From: Dermatophagoides farinae
Taxonomy: Eukaryota > Arthropoda > Arachnida > Sarcoptiformes > Pyroglyphidae
Direction: 5' to 3'
Length of the DNA: 64,000 bases
Assembly (NCBI RefSeq): GCF_024713945.1
Contig: NC_134680.1
Coordinates: 6,569,501 to 6,633,500 of the forward strand
The translations under genes and the position numbers were made by a program. Below are positions 1-14,400 of the stretch, in pieces. The notes under the pieces were generated by a model. The model was not told the DNA's origin and searched no databases. It saw nothing but the letters and a program-made list of their open reading frames with translations. Within the stretch, counting starts at the first letter, position 1; each line of letters opens with the position of its first letter.

Positions 1-3005
<3,005 letters not shown>

Positions 3006-3013
3006 ATGTACAG
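3006..3013. repeat. Left 8-bp target-site duplication of hAT element
   Basis: ATGTACAG immediately precedes the left terminal inverted repeat and is repeated exactly at 4625-4632. T at position 2 and A at position 7 fit the hAT target consensus nTnnnnAn. Confidence 0.95.
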
Positions 3014-3122
3014 CAGGGGTCGGCAACCTTTTTCGGACAGCGGGCCATTTTCAAAATAAAATTTTTTTATGTGGGCCGCATATTCAAATATAACTTAAAT
3101 AGTGCTTTTATATCATATACGA

Positions 3123-3205
3123 CAGGGATGGCGAACCTTTTTTGATGTCCGTGCCACAAATTCATAAAAATTCCTATTTAAATATGTAACGTGCCACAAT
3201 AAAAT
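3123..3205 (+). mobile_element. Internal second hAT-like left terminus (truncated)
   Basis: CAGGGATGGCGAACC followed by a T run and GTCCGTGCCAC resembles the left end of another hAT/MITE family, distinct from the outer terminus. I find no matching right end and no second copy of the preceding 8 bp inside the element, so it looks like a truncated nested insertion or part of a chimeric element. Family assignment rests only on the terminus and is tentative. Confidence 0.45.
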
Positions 3206-3229
3206 TTCATTCGAAAATGGCAAATGTCC

Positions 3230-3866
3230 AAACTAACACGACCAGTTCAGAATCGAGAAAATGACAAATTCAACCTAACACGACCAGTTCGAGAATTCAA
3301 AATTGAGAAAATAACAAGTCCAACCCAACACGACCAGTTCAGAATTCAAAATTCAAAATCGAGAAAATAACAAGTCCAACCTAACACGATCAGTTCAGAG
3401 TTCAGAATCGAGAAAATGGCAAATCCCAACTAACACAACCAGTTCAGAATTTAAAATTCAAAATCGAGAATATAACAAGTCCAAACTAACACGATCAGTT
3501 CAGAATCGAGAAAATAACAAATCCCAACTAACACAACCAGTTCAGAATTTAAAAATCAAAATCGAGAATATAACAAGTCCAACCTAACACGATCAGTTCA
3601 GAATCGAGAAAATAACAAATCCAACCTAACACGACCAGTTCAGAATTCAAAATTCAAAATCGAGAATATAACAAGTCCAAACTAACACGATCAGTTCAGA
3701 ATCGAGAAAATAACAAATCCCAACTAACACAACCAGTTCAGAATTTAAAAATCAAAATCGAGAATATAACAAGTCCAACCTAACATGTCCAGTTCAGAAT
3801 CGAGAAAATAACAAATCCCAACTAACACAACCAGTTCAGAATTTAAAATTCAAAATCGAGAATATA
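3230..3866 (+). repeat. Minisatellite, forward arm (about 13 units)
   Basis: Tandem units all contain AACACGACCAGTTCAGAAT, then AAAATCGAGAA and ACAAGTCCAACCT-like text. Short units of about 42 bp alternate with long units of about 56 bp, giving a higher-order period of about 98 bp; long units carry an extra AATTCAAAATTC-type insert. Units differ by small substitutions such as GACC/GATC/AACC after AACAC. The array ends at the central spacer around 3867-3987. Confidence 0.92.
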
Positions 3867-3987
3867 GAACATATGTTCCGCTCTCTCAATGACCATATTC
3901 ATACCTTGAAAGTAAATATGAATAATTTTAGAATTTCTATCACTTGTGTTATGAATCGTGATAATTCGTGATGAATTCTGAATTGAT

Positions 3988-4480
3988 TGTGTTAGGTTGG
4001 ATTTGATGTTTTCTCGATTTTGAATTTTGAATTCTGAACTGGTCGTGTTAGTTTGGATTTGATGTTTTCTCGGTTTTGAATTCTGAACTGGTCGTGTTAG
4101 TTTGGATTTGATGTTTTCTCGGTTTTGAATTCTGAACTGGTCGTGTTAGGTTGGATTTGATGTTTTCTCGATTTTGAATTTTGAATTCTGAACTGATCGT
4201 GTTAGGTTGGATTTGCCATTTTCTCGATTCTGAACTGGTCGTGTTAGGTTGGATTTGTTATTTTCTCGATTCTCAACTAGACGTGTTAGGTTGGATTTGT
4301 TATTTTCTGGATTTTGAATTTTAAATTCTGAATTGATTGTGTTAATTTGGACTTGTTATTTTCTGGATTTTGAATTTTGAATTTTGAATTCTGAATTGAT
4401 TGTGTTAGTTTGGACTTGTTATTTTCTCGATTTTGAATTTTGAATTCTGAACTGATCGTGTTAGGTTGGATTTGTCATTT
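3988..4480 (-). repeat. Minisatellite, inverted arm (about 9-10 units)
   Basis: This is the reverse complement of the forward arm: units read GTGTTAGGTTGGATTTG, then TTTTCTCGATT and GAATTCTGAACTGGTC. Together the arms could form a hairpin stem of about 500 bp with a loop of about 120 nt. Unit order is not a strict mirror image (two identical 49-bp units near 4043-4140), which suggests independent expansion or contraction after inversion. Confidence 0.92.
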
Positions 4481-4624
4481 GTGATGTTGATTGTTGCAAA
4501 TTTGTCGACACAATATTTTTTTAATTTAATATTTTTCCTCAAATTATGTTGGTGCTTTGGTGGGCCGCACAAAAAGTTGCAATGGGCCGCATGCGGCCCG
4601 CGGGCCGCAGGTTGCCGACCCCTG

Positions 4625-4632
4625 ATGTACAG
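4625..4632. repeat. Right 8-bp target-site duplication of hAT element
   Basis: ATGTACAG, identical to 3006-3013, directly follows the right terminal repeat. The undamaged duplication argues for a fairly recent insertion. Confidence 0.95.
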
Positions 4633-7600
4633 AATCACCATTTATTCTGTAGTCATGGTGGTTGATTGGTTGGCTGGTTGGTTGGTTGATTGCTTTATTT
4701 TAATTTTGATCATTATCATCATCATTGTGTTTTTGTTTTTTTTTTTTTTTTGGCAATAAAGGATATGATGATGATGATGATGATGATGACGATGAAACCA
4801 GAATTTTTTTTCTCTGTTTTTGTTGCTTCTGCTTATCATCATCGTCATGGTTGTTGTTGTTGTTATTATTATTGGTGATGGTTGTGTTCTCTATGCTGCT
4901 TGTGGTGGTATATTATATTATTATTGTTATTATTGAGCATATCGAATTGAATCAATCAATCAATCGATTGAAAGTTTTTTTATTATTATTATTATTATTA
5001 TAAACACACATAGAGAAGAACAAAAAAGTAAAAAAGATGGCGAACAACAACAACAACAACATTGTGAGCTGTAAGTGAAAAAAAAAATATTCATATGAAA
5101 CACTGTTGTTGGTTGTTGTAGGTTGTATAGGTTGTTGATTTTTTTTTCTAGATGAATCCATCCACAATTGATTGATGTGTGTTTCAGCATTTCACTGGGT
5201 CATTATCATCATCATCATCATCATCATAATTAATTGTTTGATTGCCATAGACACATATTAATGATAATGATCGACAATCATCATCATCATCGTCGTCATT
5301 AAACCACTGCTTTCTATTTTTTTTTTTTTTTTTTGATGAGTGCAATCGGTGTGGTTGTCACCACCACATATAAATAAGTGCACATTTCGGTGGATATCTT
5401 TCACCAGATTGCAATACTACTTTGATTTTCAATGTGTGTTTTTTTTTCTCATTCCTGTGATTGCAAAAAATCTTTGCTCTGTTTTCTTTTGATTTTCATT
5501 CATTCATTCATTCATCTTGAAACAAAACGACGGTGAAAAAACTGTTTATTTATTCAAAAATTGCTTCTAGGCAAATTTTCGACACATATCGACAGACAGT
5601 TGACTGGTTGATTGATTGATTGATTGATCTCCATGGCCACCAAAACAAGATAACATCATTTGTTTTCCATCAATTTATCAAACAGAAAAAAATCTTAGAT
5701 CCGGGTTTTTTTCATTTCTTTTTTTTTTTTGATTATCAAAAAGTTTTTATTATGATGTGTTAAATTTTTGTTGTTGTTTGTTGTTGTTGTGATTACATTC
5801 GAAATTCTTGTTCGTTTTTTTGCTTCAGTTTTCATTTATCCATCTCTCACTTTTTCGCTCTCAATTTCACCTAGAAATTGGTTGACCAAAACTGTGAATT
5901 TTTACCAGGTGAAAAATTTGAACTTTTTTTCACCATTGGAAAAATGAAAATTGCACTTTTTTTTATTATGCAGCAATAATGATGATGATGATGTTGATGG
6001 TGTGCTGTGAAAATTTTTTTTTTTTTACATAATTTATTTTTATTACCGTTATTCCATCATCGTCATCGTCATATAACAGTGGATATTTGGCCTTTGGTTT
6101 TTCTCAATTTTTTTTCTGGTTGTTTGGTTGTTTGGTGGTGATGGTGATTGCTCCCCATAGGATAATCCCATGTTGAATGAACATTTTTCCAACATTTTTT
6201 TTCCTCTGTATTCGTTGTTTATGTTTATGGTTTGTTTACGCGTTTGCTCTTATTTAATTTTTTTTCTTGATTCTTCGATTTGGTCGATTTAGTTTTGATG
6301 TTTACATGTTTTTTTTCTTCTCTTGGATTCTGGTCGAATGTGACCAAATACCAAATTTGATTGATGGTGGTTTTTTTTTTACTTTGTAGTTTGGTGACCG
6401 TTCGTTTTCATATTTGACATTTTTTTTTCATTTATTTATTTATTTATTTTCATCACATTTTGAATGTTTGAATTTTGTTTCTTCGCCACTGACAATTTCT
6501 GTTTCTGGTGGTCATTTTTCTTTGTTTTTTTTTCTTGGAACAGGATTCTCTTTTTTTTCTCATCACTTTTGTTTGTGCTGTATGATTTTTTTTTTACTAT
6601 GTTGCTCTCTATTGTTGTTGTTGTTGTTGTTGTGGTACTGTTCTGGAACAACAACAACAACAATAAAATGAATTGCCCTAATGAAAATGAAATGCACACA
6701 CGAAAGTGTAAATGAAGTGAACCAGAATCTTTTTTTCACTGTGTGTGTATGTGCATATTACCCAGTGTTTTGTTTATGGTTCAACACCACCACAACCACC
6801 ACCACCACCACGGTTACAAATAAACAAAACACTGAAACTGCAAATGTACTGAAATTGTATACGATGATGAAAAGATTTCTTCGTTTGTTTTTTTTTCTTC
6901 CATTTTCAGGGCTTTTATCTTGCTACATTTGTGTGTGTGTGAAGGAATATAAATCCTTTTTTTTCTTTCTTGATCTCCGGAATAGGAAATAATCTTTTCT
7001 TGTCTTTATTGTATGGATTCAGTAAATGTCATCTTCATGTTTACGTTTTGTTTTTTTTTCATTGTTGTTGTTGTTAATGTCTAATTTGTTGTTTGAGCTT
7101 TCAAGTAGAGTATAGAATTATTCTCCATTTCTACTACTGCTGATGATGATGATGTTATGGGTGGTGGTGGTGGCGGTTTTGACGCCTAGACATTAAATAC
7201 ATTCGCCCCCCTCAACACACACACACACACAGAGTCAGATTCTTGTTTCTTTGTTGTTGTTGTCAAGATATCATCTTCATTTTACTGTATCTGAACATTG
7301 TATGAAAAGCTTCATAAAGAAAGCTGAAAAAAAGACAGGAATAAAAGTGAGTGAATAAATGACGGTGGAAATAGAACATAAAGCAATGTGTGTGCGTGTG
7401 TGTGTGTGTTATCAAATGATGATTACAATGATGATGATCCCTCAACATCATCATCATCATCATCATGATTTATCAAGATGGAACCGAACCGAACCGAAAA
7501 GCAAAAGGAATGGAAAAAAAAATTATTTCCAGTTGCCATATTGTCATTTCGGTTTTTTTGCTTTGTTTTGTCTTTGGGTGTGTGTGTGTGTGTGTGTGTC

Positions 7601-7993
7601 GAGAGATTCAAAAAGGCAATTTTTTTTTCTCCAACAACAACGACGACGATGATGATGATAATGGGTTTTGGAGGAAAAAAAATTTTTGGCATCGATTTTA
7701 ATCGTTTTTTTTTTGGGTTTTATTTTTCATGAAAATAAATTTTGATTTTCTTGTCTGTGGATCAAAAAAAAAAAAAAAGTTTTGATGTTTTTTTTCTTCA
7801 CTTCTGGCTGATAAAATTGTTTACTTTTATTTATTCATTTTGATTGGATTCTCATCGAATGACGTTCGATGATGTGATTATTTGAAGCGAATAAAATGTA
7901 ATTTTTACAGAAAAAAAAACTGAAAAAGCGAACGAACCATCATCATTGAATTTTTTTTCTTTGCTGATTTGATTGAAAATAATAATGTTCGGT

Positions 7994-8032
<39 letters not shown>

Positions 8033-8436
8033 GGTTTCCACAAGATTGATTCTCACGATCAGTCGAAACATTGAACTTGATTGAATTTAATCAATCAATC
8101 GATTGATTGATCGATTGAAGGATAAATAGTGTGGAGGAAAAAAAATGTTGAACGAAAAATGAATAAGAATTTGTTTGACGAACGACGACGATGATGATGA
8201 TGGAATTAAAACAGACAAAATTGAATTTTCTTTTTTTCTTTATTTTTCTAGAAATTTCAATGACCTTTATTTTGATTATTTTTCAATTTTGTTCCGTCCA
8301 TTCTGTTGCCTATATTCAAGTGTCTTAACCATTGTTATTCTTTGTTTGTTTGTTGTTGTTGTACATTTTTTTTATAAACGAAAAAAAATTATTGAAAATT
8401 TGATCAATGATGATGACAAGAATCATCAAATGAAAA
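4633..8436. other. Gene-poor region upstream of the DGK gene
   Basis: I see no supported gene. The stretch holds GTT/ATT triplet runs (4850-5060), CA/TG dinucleotides (7215, 7398, 7578), ACG/ATG runs and a (CTG)n tract at 7994-8033. It probably contains the promoter and possibly untranslated 5' exons of the kinase gene, but I cannot locate a start site. Confidence 0.5.
7994..8033. repeat. (CTG)n triplet repeat
   Basis: About 13 CTG units with one interruption (GTTG). On the minus strand it reads as a poly-Gln open frame, but no gene context supports translation. It lies about 400 bp upstream of the first DGK coding exon. Confidence 0.9.
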
Positions 8437-11400
8437 ATGAATGTCAATACCATATGTTTATTATCATCAACGGCTGCATCAAAATTTAATTGTTTACCAC
8501 CGAATACAGCGACCACAACGACCTCTACGACGACAATATTTTCTACGATTATTAGTGATATTTTACCATCATCACCAATTGATGATGAAGATAAAATTTT
8601 AATAAATTTATCACCACCATCATCATCATTTAAACATAATAAACCGATAACGACGACGACGACGACAACGAAGACAAAGAAAAAATCTTTACAATCATCA
8701 TCATATCAATGGGATTCATATCAACGACGACGTGCAATTAAACGTCGTCATACAATTAATCATCATCAACAGAATCGGTCATGAATTTATTTTTTTTTTG
8801 TTGAAAAAAATAGCCCCACCCCCTCATACACACACACACAAACAAAAACAGATTCTAGTGGTTTTTTTTTCTTCTCACTGTGTGGTCGAAATGTTAATTT
8901 TTCGTTTTGTTTTGTTTTGTTTTCTCGTTTACAGAAAAACCGTACAAGGTGAAATTAAAATTCAAGCTGAAAATGGTGAAACACGAGTACTACGTTCAGC
9001 ACCAGATTGGACGGTAAGTTTTCTGTTTTCTATGACGACGACGACAATGATCAATGATTATGATTATGAATCTTGGATTTTTTTTCATCATCATCATAAT
9101 CAACTGGCGAACAGGAATCAGCAATCCTTGGAGACCATATATGGGTATCAACATCCACTTCGGGTAGTGATCTTTGTTATGTTGGCGAAAATAAATGCAC
9201 TGTAAGTTTACTGTTTATTTTTTTCCCGTTGTTTTTTTGGCGTTCATGATTTGAATTTACAATGGTTTTTTCCCTCCCCCACTACCACCGCTTTTTTCCT
9301 ACCGCATTTAATGGAATAATCGAATTTCCTGTCTGTAAATATATTGATTTCCGTTCTTTTTTTAAATATGTGCCAAACCAAACCAACCAACCGAATATAT
9401 AAAGAAAATCGGACCAAGACTTTGTTGTCCAGCATGCAAAGTGACCGCACACACTGGTTGTATATCAATATTGATTGATAACATGAAATTTCAATGTAAA
9501 CCAACATTCAAAGATGGTGTACGACAATATCGTGAGGTATGTGTGTGTGTGTGTGATTAAGGTTTTATGATTAATTGATTATTGATTTTTTTTACGTGTT
9601 TGTTTTGTTCATGTTAGCAAACATTTGTAAAACATCATTGGGTACATCGTCGCCATGAAAAAGGCCGCTGTAAACATTGTGGAAAATCATTCCAATCAAA
9701 ATTATCATTCGGTAATAAGGTATGTTGTTGTTGTTTTTGTTATCATTAATAATTGGGTATATCAGCAACAATAACAACCATGCACTAACACCTTCAGGCT
9801 ATGTGTTTGTTGTTGGTTGATTTTTGTTGTTTTTTTAGGATTTTCAATTTTGTTTTTTTTTGCCTTTGTTTCACTTCAATTTTTTTTTACTTTTTTTTGT
9901 TACAATTTTTGTTTCCATTCAACAACAACAACAACAACCAATAATAGGAAGTGGTTGCCGTCAGTTGTTCATGGTGTAAATCATCATATCATAATAAGGA
10001 ACCTTGTTTTACAAAAAATATGCTCGAAGATAATTGTGATTTTGGCCTTTATCGTCGTATTATTGTACCATCATCATGGATTGTTAAATTACCACGAAAG
10101 GTATGTTTCTCTTTTCATTTGTTGTTGTTTCGAAAAAGTTGAAATCATTTGCATATGCATGATAGATGATGCGTGATGGATAGATAGAGAGACGCCAGGA
10201 ATAAAATTACGCCAACAACACGATCCATTTTAGATTTCCATTTTTAATTAACTTTTCTCATTTCATTTTCCAAACTCTAATTTCTGATTATATTTTCCGT
10301 TTTTTTTTATCGCATGAAAATGAATCAGAATCCTATAAATGTTGCATTAGGTTAAGATTACGAATGTATGTATGTAATCAAAATGAATCAATTCAATTTC
10401 TATTTGATATGCCCAAATGAAACAGGAAATGAATGATTAATCATCACTATGTGATCATTTCATTTCTGGCGGAGGAAATTGTCAACCTTTTTGTTTTCGG
10501 ATGAATTGGAACTTACCTACCACCGCTGTTTTGTTGTTGATATTTCTTTTTCTCAACAAAATTTATATTCTCCGTGTCTTTAGAGTGTATCATTAATCAT
10601 GGAATTTTTCTTTATTGATTGGTCGCATACCGCCCATACATAAGGATCAAAGTTCTATTTCGTTGCATCCTATTTAATGGCCAGTCAACATTGGACATTG
10701 GTCAATTTTCTTTCATTTCATTCATTATTTGATTAAATTGATTGTTCACATATATATGTCTAAATTAAATTAAATAATTAATTAAATTCTTTTCTTGTTG
10801 GTGTTTGTCGTCAAGCCATTATTCTGAATGGAAACAAAAAAAAAATTCCTGTCCTTGAATTCTTTAATTATAACCATGATGATGATGATGATGATTACAA
10901 TAGAATTTTTAATGGGGAAAAAAAATCCACAGAATATCATTACTACTACTGCTACTGTTACTACTAGTAGTAACGAATCTAAATTATTAAAATCATCATC
11001 AACAACAAAAATTCTAACAAATTGACAAATTTTCTAGCCAACTTTTTCCAGTTGTTGTTGTTGTTTTTGTTGTTGTTGTCGTTGTGTTCTGGTCAAATTA
11101 GTTTAGTCGTGTGTGTGTGTATGTAGCAAACCAATGGTTAATTGGTTGATTGAATTTTTTTTTGTTCTTTCTGTTTTTCTCTATTTCCGAATCGATAATT
11201 TATTCGTGCGGAAATTAACTTTATGTTTTTGTTTCTCTCTCAATTATTGGTTTTTCTCAATAAACGCCCTCTGGTTTATGTTTAATGGAACCAACTTTTC
11301 CATTTTTTTTTGTTTTTTTTTCTATACCCGAATCAAATAAATGAGAAACCAAACAAACGAAAAAAAATCCTGACATCATCAACAACAACAACGACAACAC

Positions 11401-14400
11401 CTTTCGGCGAAAAATAAAATGCAAAAATTTGCTTTTGTCATCGTTTTTTTTCGCTGCATTTTTATATTTATTCAAAATTTAATGGTTGATATAATATAAT
11501 GCATAAAATCAATGAGAAACCGAGTGGAAAAAAACGATGATGAAGATGGTAAACAGGAACAAGAATCCATCATCATTATCATCGTAAATGATAATGACAC
11601 ACATAATGATATTCAAACTGAACAAAAAAAAAATGCTGATTTGAATTTCATTTGCCATTTACTTTGATTTTTTTCCATCATCATCATCATCATCCACCAT
11701 CAATGTCTATTGATCAGGTAAACAAGGTGGAAGAAGATGGAAGAGAAAAAATAAAATAAACAAAATGAATGTGAATGTTTTATTTTTCGATTCTGCTAAA
11801 AATACCATTACCAGAATTTTTAAATTTTTTTTCTGGTAAATTTAAATATGTAATGTAATGTATTCTGGTTGCATTTCCGTTTCTATGAATCAGAACCGGA
11901 ATTTTATTTGATTTTTTTTCGTAAATGTAAATGTTGCTGTATTCATTTCAATTTTTTTTTCGTTTAATTTTCAATTTCAACAACGACCATTAGGGATCAT
12001 TTAAATCATCAATACGTCGTACACCACGTAATAAACGTTTATCATCGAAAAAACGTTCATCAACCAAATCATCATCATCATCATCATCTACAACAGCTTC
12101 AACGAATAAAATATCAACATCAATGACCAATAGTGCCACAACTGCTACTACTTCTACGGTTGCTGTAGCCATTGTTTCGAATACTGGTTGTCAAACAACG
12201 AATAATTTAAATGTGATTTCAATTACAATGACAACAGCCAATGATTATTATCCATTGCCATCATCAACATCATCGATACAATCAATGGCAATGATAAATA
12301 CAACAACAACAACATCATTTCCTTCTCATCTACTACCACCACAATCACACCCACCTTCTACAACTTTAGCTTCCACTATAAATCTAACAACAACCACCAC
12401 CAATACCACAACAACAACAACAACAACGACTGTGATGTCTGAATCTTTTTTATCTACATTATCATCATCATCATCATCTTCATTATCATTGCCACCACCA
12501 GTAATACCACCACCACCATTACCATCATCATCATTATCACAACCAACACAACAACAACCTCTTCCTGTTATGAATTCACAATCAATTTATGATAATCATC
12601 ATGATGATAAAGAATTAAATTCATCTTTGATATCTGATAATAATGATGATGAGAATAGTGAACAAATTACAAAGAATAATTTATCATTACCATTCATGAA
12701 TAATGATGATAACATTAGTGATGATAAAGGTGATGATAACAATAATAATAAACAATCGATAGAATCGATTATGACAACATCACCAGCAGCCACTGCAATA
12801 TCAACAGCAACAACACCAATTGTTTATACAACTGTTACTGCTAATAACAATAATCGTGTTACAAGACATCGACGTCATAGTCATGCAAATGTAACATCAA
12901 CATCCGTTGGTCAAAATGGTTCTACAAATTTATTATCTAGTGTTGGTTGTACAAGTGGTCCTCATCATCATCATCATCATCATAATAATCATCAAACAAA
13001 TCCAGTTCAAGTGGTCAATAATCGTGTTGAACAATATTTACAACACGTACATCGATCATTTGTAATTAAACCAATACCATCGACCAATCTACGCCCATTG
13101 TTGGTGTTTATAAATCCAAAATCAGGTGGTAATCAAGGTGTAAAATTGATGCAAAAATTTCAATGGCATCTGAATCCACGACAAGTTTTTGATCTTAGTC
13201 AAGGTGGTCCAAGACTTGGATTAGATTTATATAAAAAAGTACATAATCTACGTATATTAGCATGTGGTGGTGATGGTACAGCTGGATGGGTATTATCAGC
13301 TATCGATGAAATTGCCATACAGCCACCACCACCGATATCGGTGCTGCCATTAGGTACTGGTAATGATTTAGCACGTGCATTTGGTTGGGGTGGATCCTAT
13401 ACGGATGAACCAATAGCGAAAATTCTTTGCAACATTCAAGATGGACAAATTGTACAATTGGATCGTTGGAATCTAAAAGTACAGCCAAATCATTCATGTA
13501 TCACGCAACAACAATTACAGCAACAACAACAACAACAAATGTTAACGGAAGAAAATAAAGGAGCCAAACGTGAATTACCATTGAATGTTGTGAATAATTA
13601 TTTCTCAATCGGTGTTGATGCCCATATAGCGCTTAGTTTTCATGAAGCACGTGAAGCACATCCAGAACGTTTTAATTCACGATTAAGAAATAAAATGTTT
13701 TATGGTCAAGCAGGTGGTAAAGATCTGTTGCAACGTAAATGGAAAGATCTATGTAATTATGTTAATCTTGAATGTGATGGTAAAGATTATACTGGACGTC
13801 TTAAAGAATTGAAAGTACATTCAGTTTTATTTCTAAATATTCCAAGGTAAGTAGTTGTGTGGTTTGTTTTTGTTTTTGTTTTCAACATTACTTATCATTC
13901 TGTGTTTGTTGCTGATGTTGTTGATGTTGTATAAATTGTTCATTAATCAATATCTGTTTATTTGTATTGAAAGTGGATATTTTCATCATTTCCTGTTCCA
14001 TTTCATGTTGCTCTGATGGTGGTAATAGTAGTAGTTGATTTTTTAGTTGATTTTGATGGCCACTACTAGTAGTACCACCGATATCTGTACTGCTGCTGCT
14101 ACCGCCCATAAACCAAAGATTATCTAGCCATTGATTCATTTCAAATGTTTGCAATATATAAAGGGTGAATAGCAGATAGGTGATTATGAATAGATATTTA
14201 ATGCCAATGATAATCTCAATGAATGCTTTCAATATGTTTGGTTTTTCCATTTTTGGCCTCCTATAATAGTATTTCATTTGTATGGGCAATGTCAAGTTTG
14301 TTGTTTCCGTATCATTTATGTTATCAAAATTTGTTTGATCAAATCTGGTTTCATTATCACAATAGAAAAATTGATGAAAATTTAAACGTTCAAATGGAAA

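Larger units (their letters stand above)
3014..4624. mobile_element. Non-autonomous hAT-type DNA transposon carrying an inverted minisatellite
   Basis: The element is about 1.6 kb. Its ends are CAGGGGTCGGCAACCT and the exact reverse complement (16-bp terminal inverted repeat), flanked by perfect 8-bp direct repeats ATGTACAG. Terminal CAG plus an 8-bp duplication is the hAT superfamily signature. Both ends are rich in GGGCCGC-type subterminal motifs, such as near 3105 and 4560-4610. No transposase reading frame is present, so it would need a transposase in trans. The interior is minisatellite in one orientation (about 3230-3866), a unique spacer of about 120 bp, then the same minisatellite inverted (about 3988-4480), so the whole element resembles a foldback transposon. 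A second, different hAT-like terminus lies inside at 3123. Confidence 0.93.

Noticed and set aside
3230-4480. CRISPR-like array
   Set aside because: The repeats are contiguous without unique spacers, are inverted in the second half and lie inside a eukaryotic hAT element.
4405-4759. Open frames over the right end of the hAT element
   Set aside because: They span the minisatellite, terminal repeat and flanking simple DNA; no transposase motifs.
8732-9205. 157-codon frame overlapping the first DGK exons
   Set aside because: It is a shadow crossing introns and exon phases that are explained by the kinase gene.
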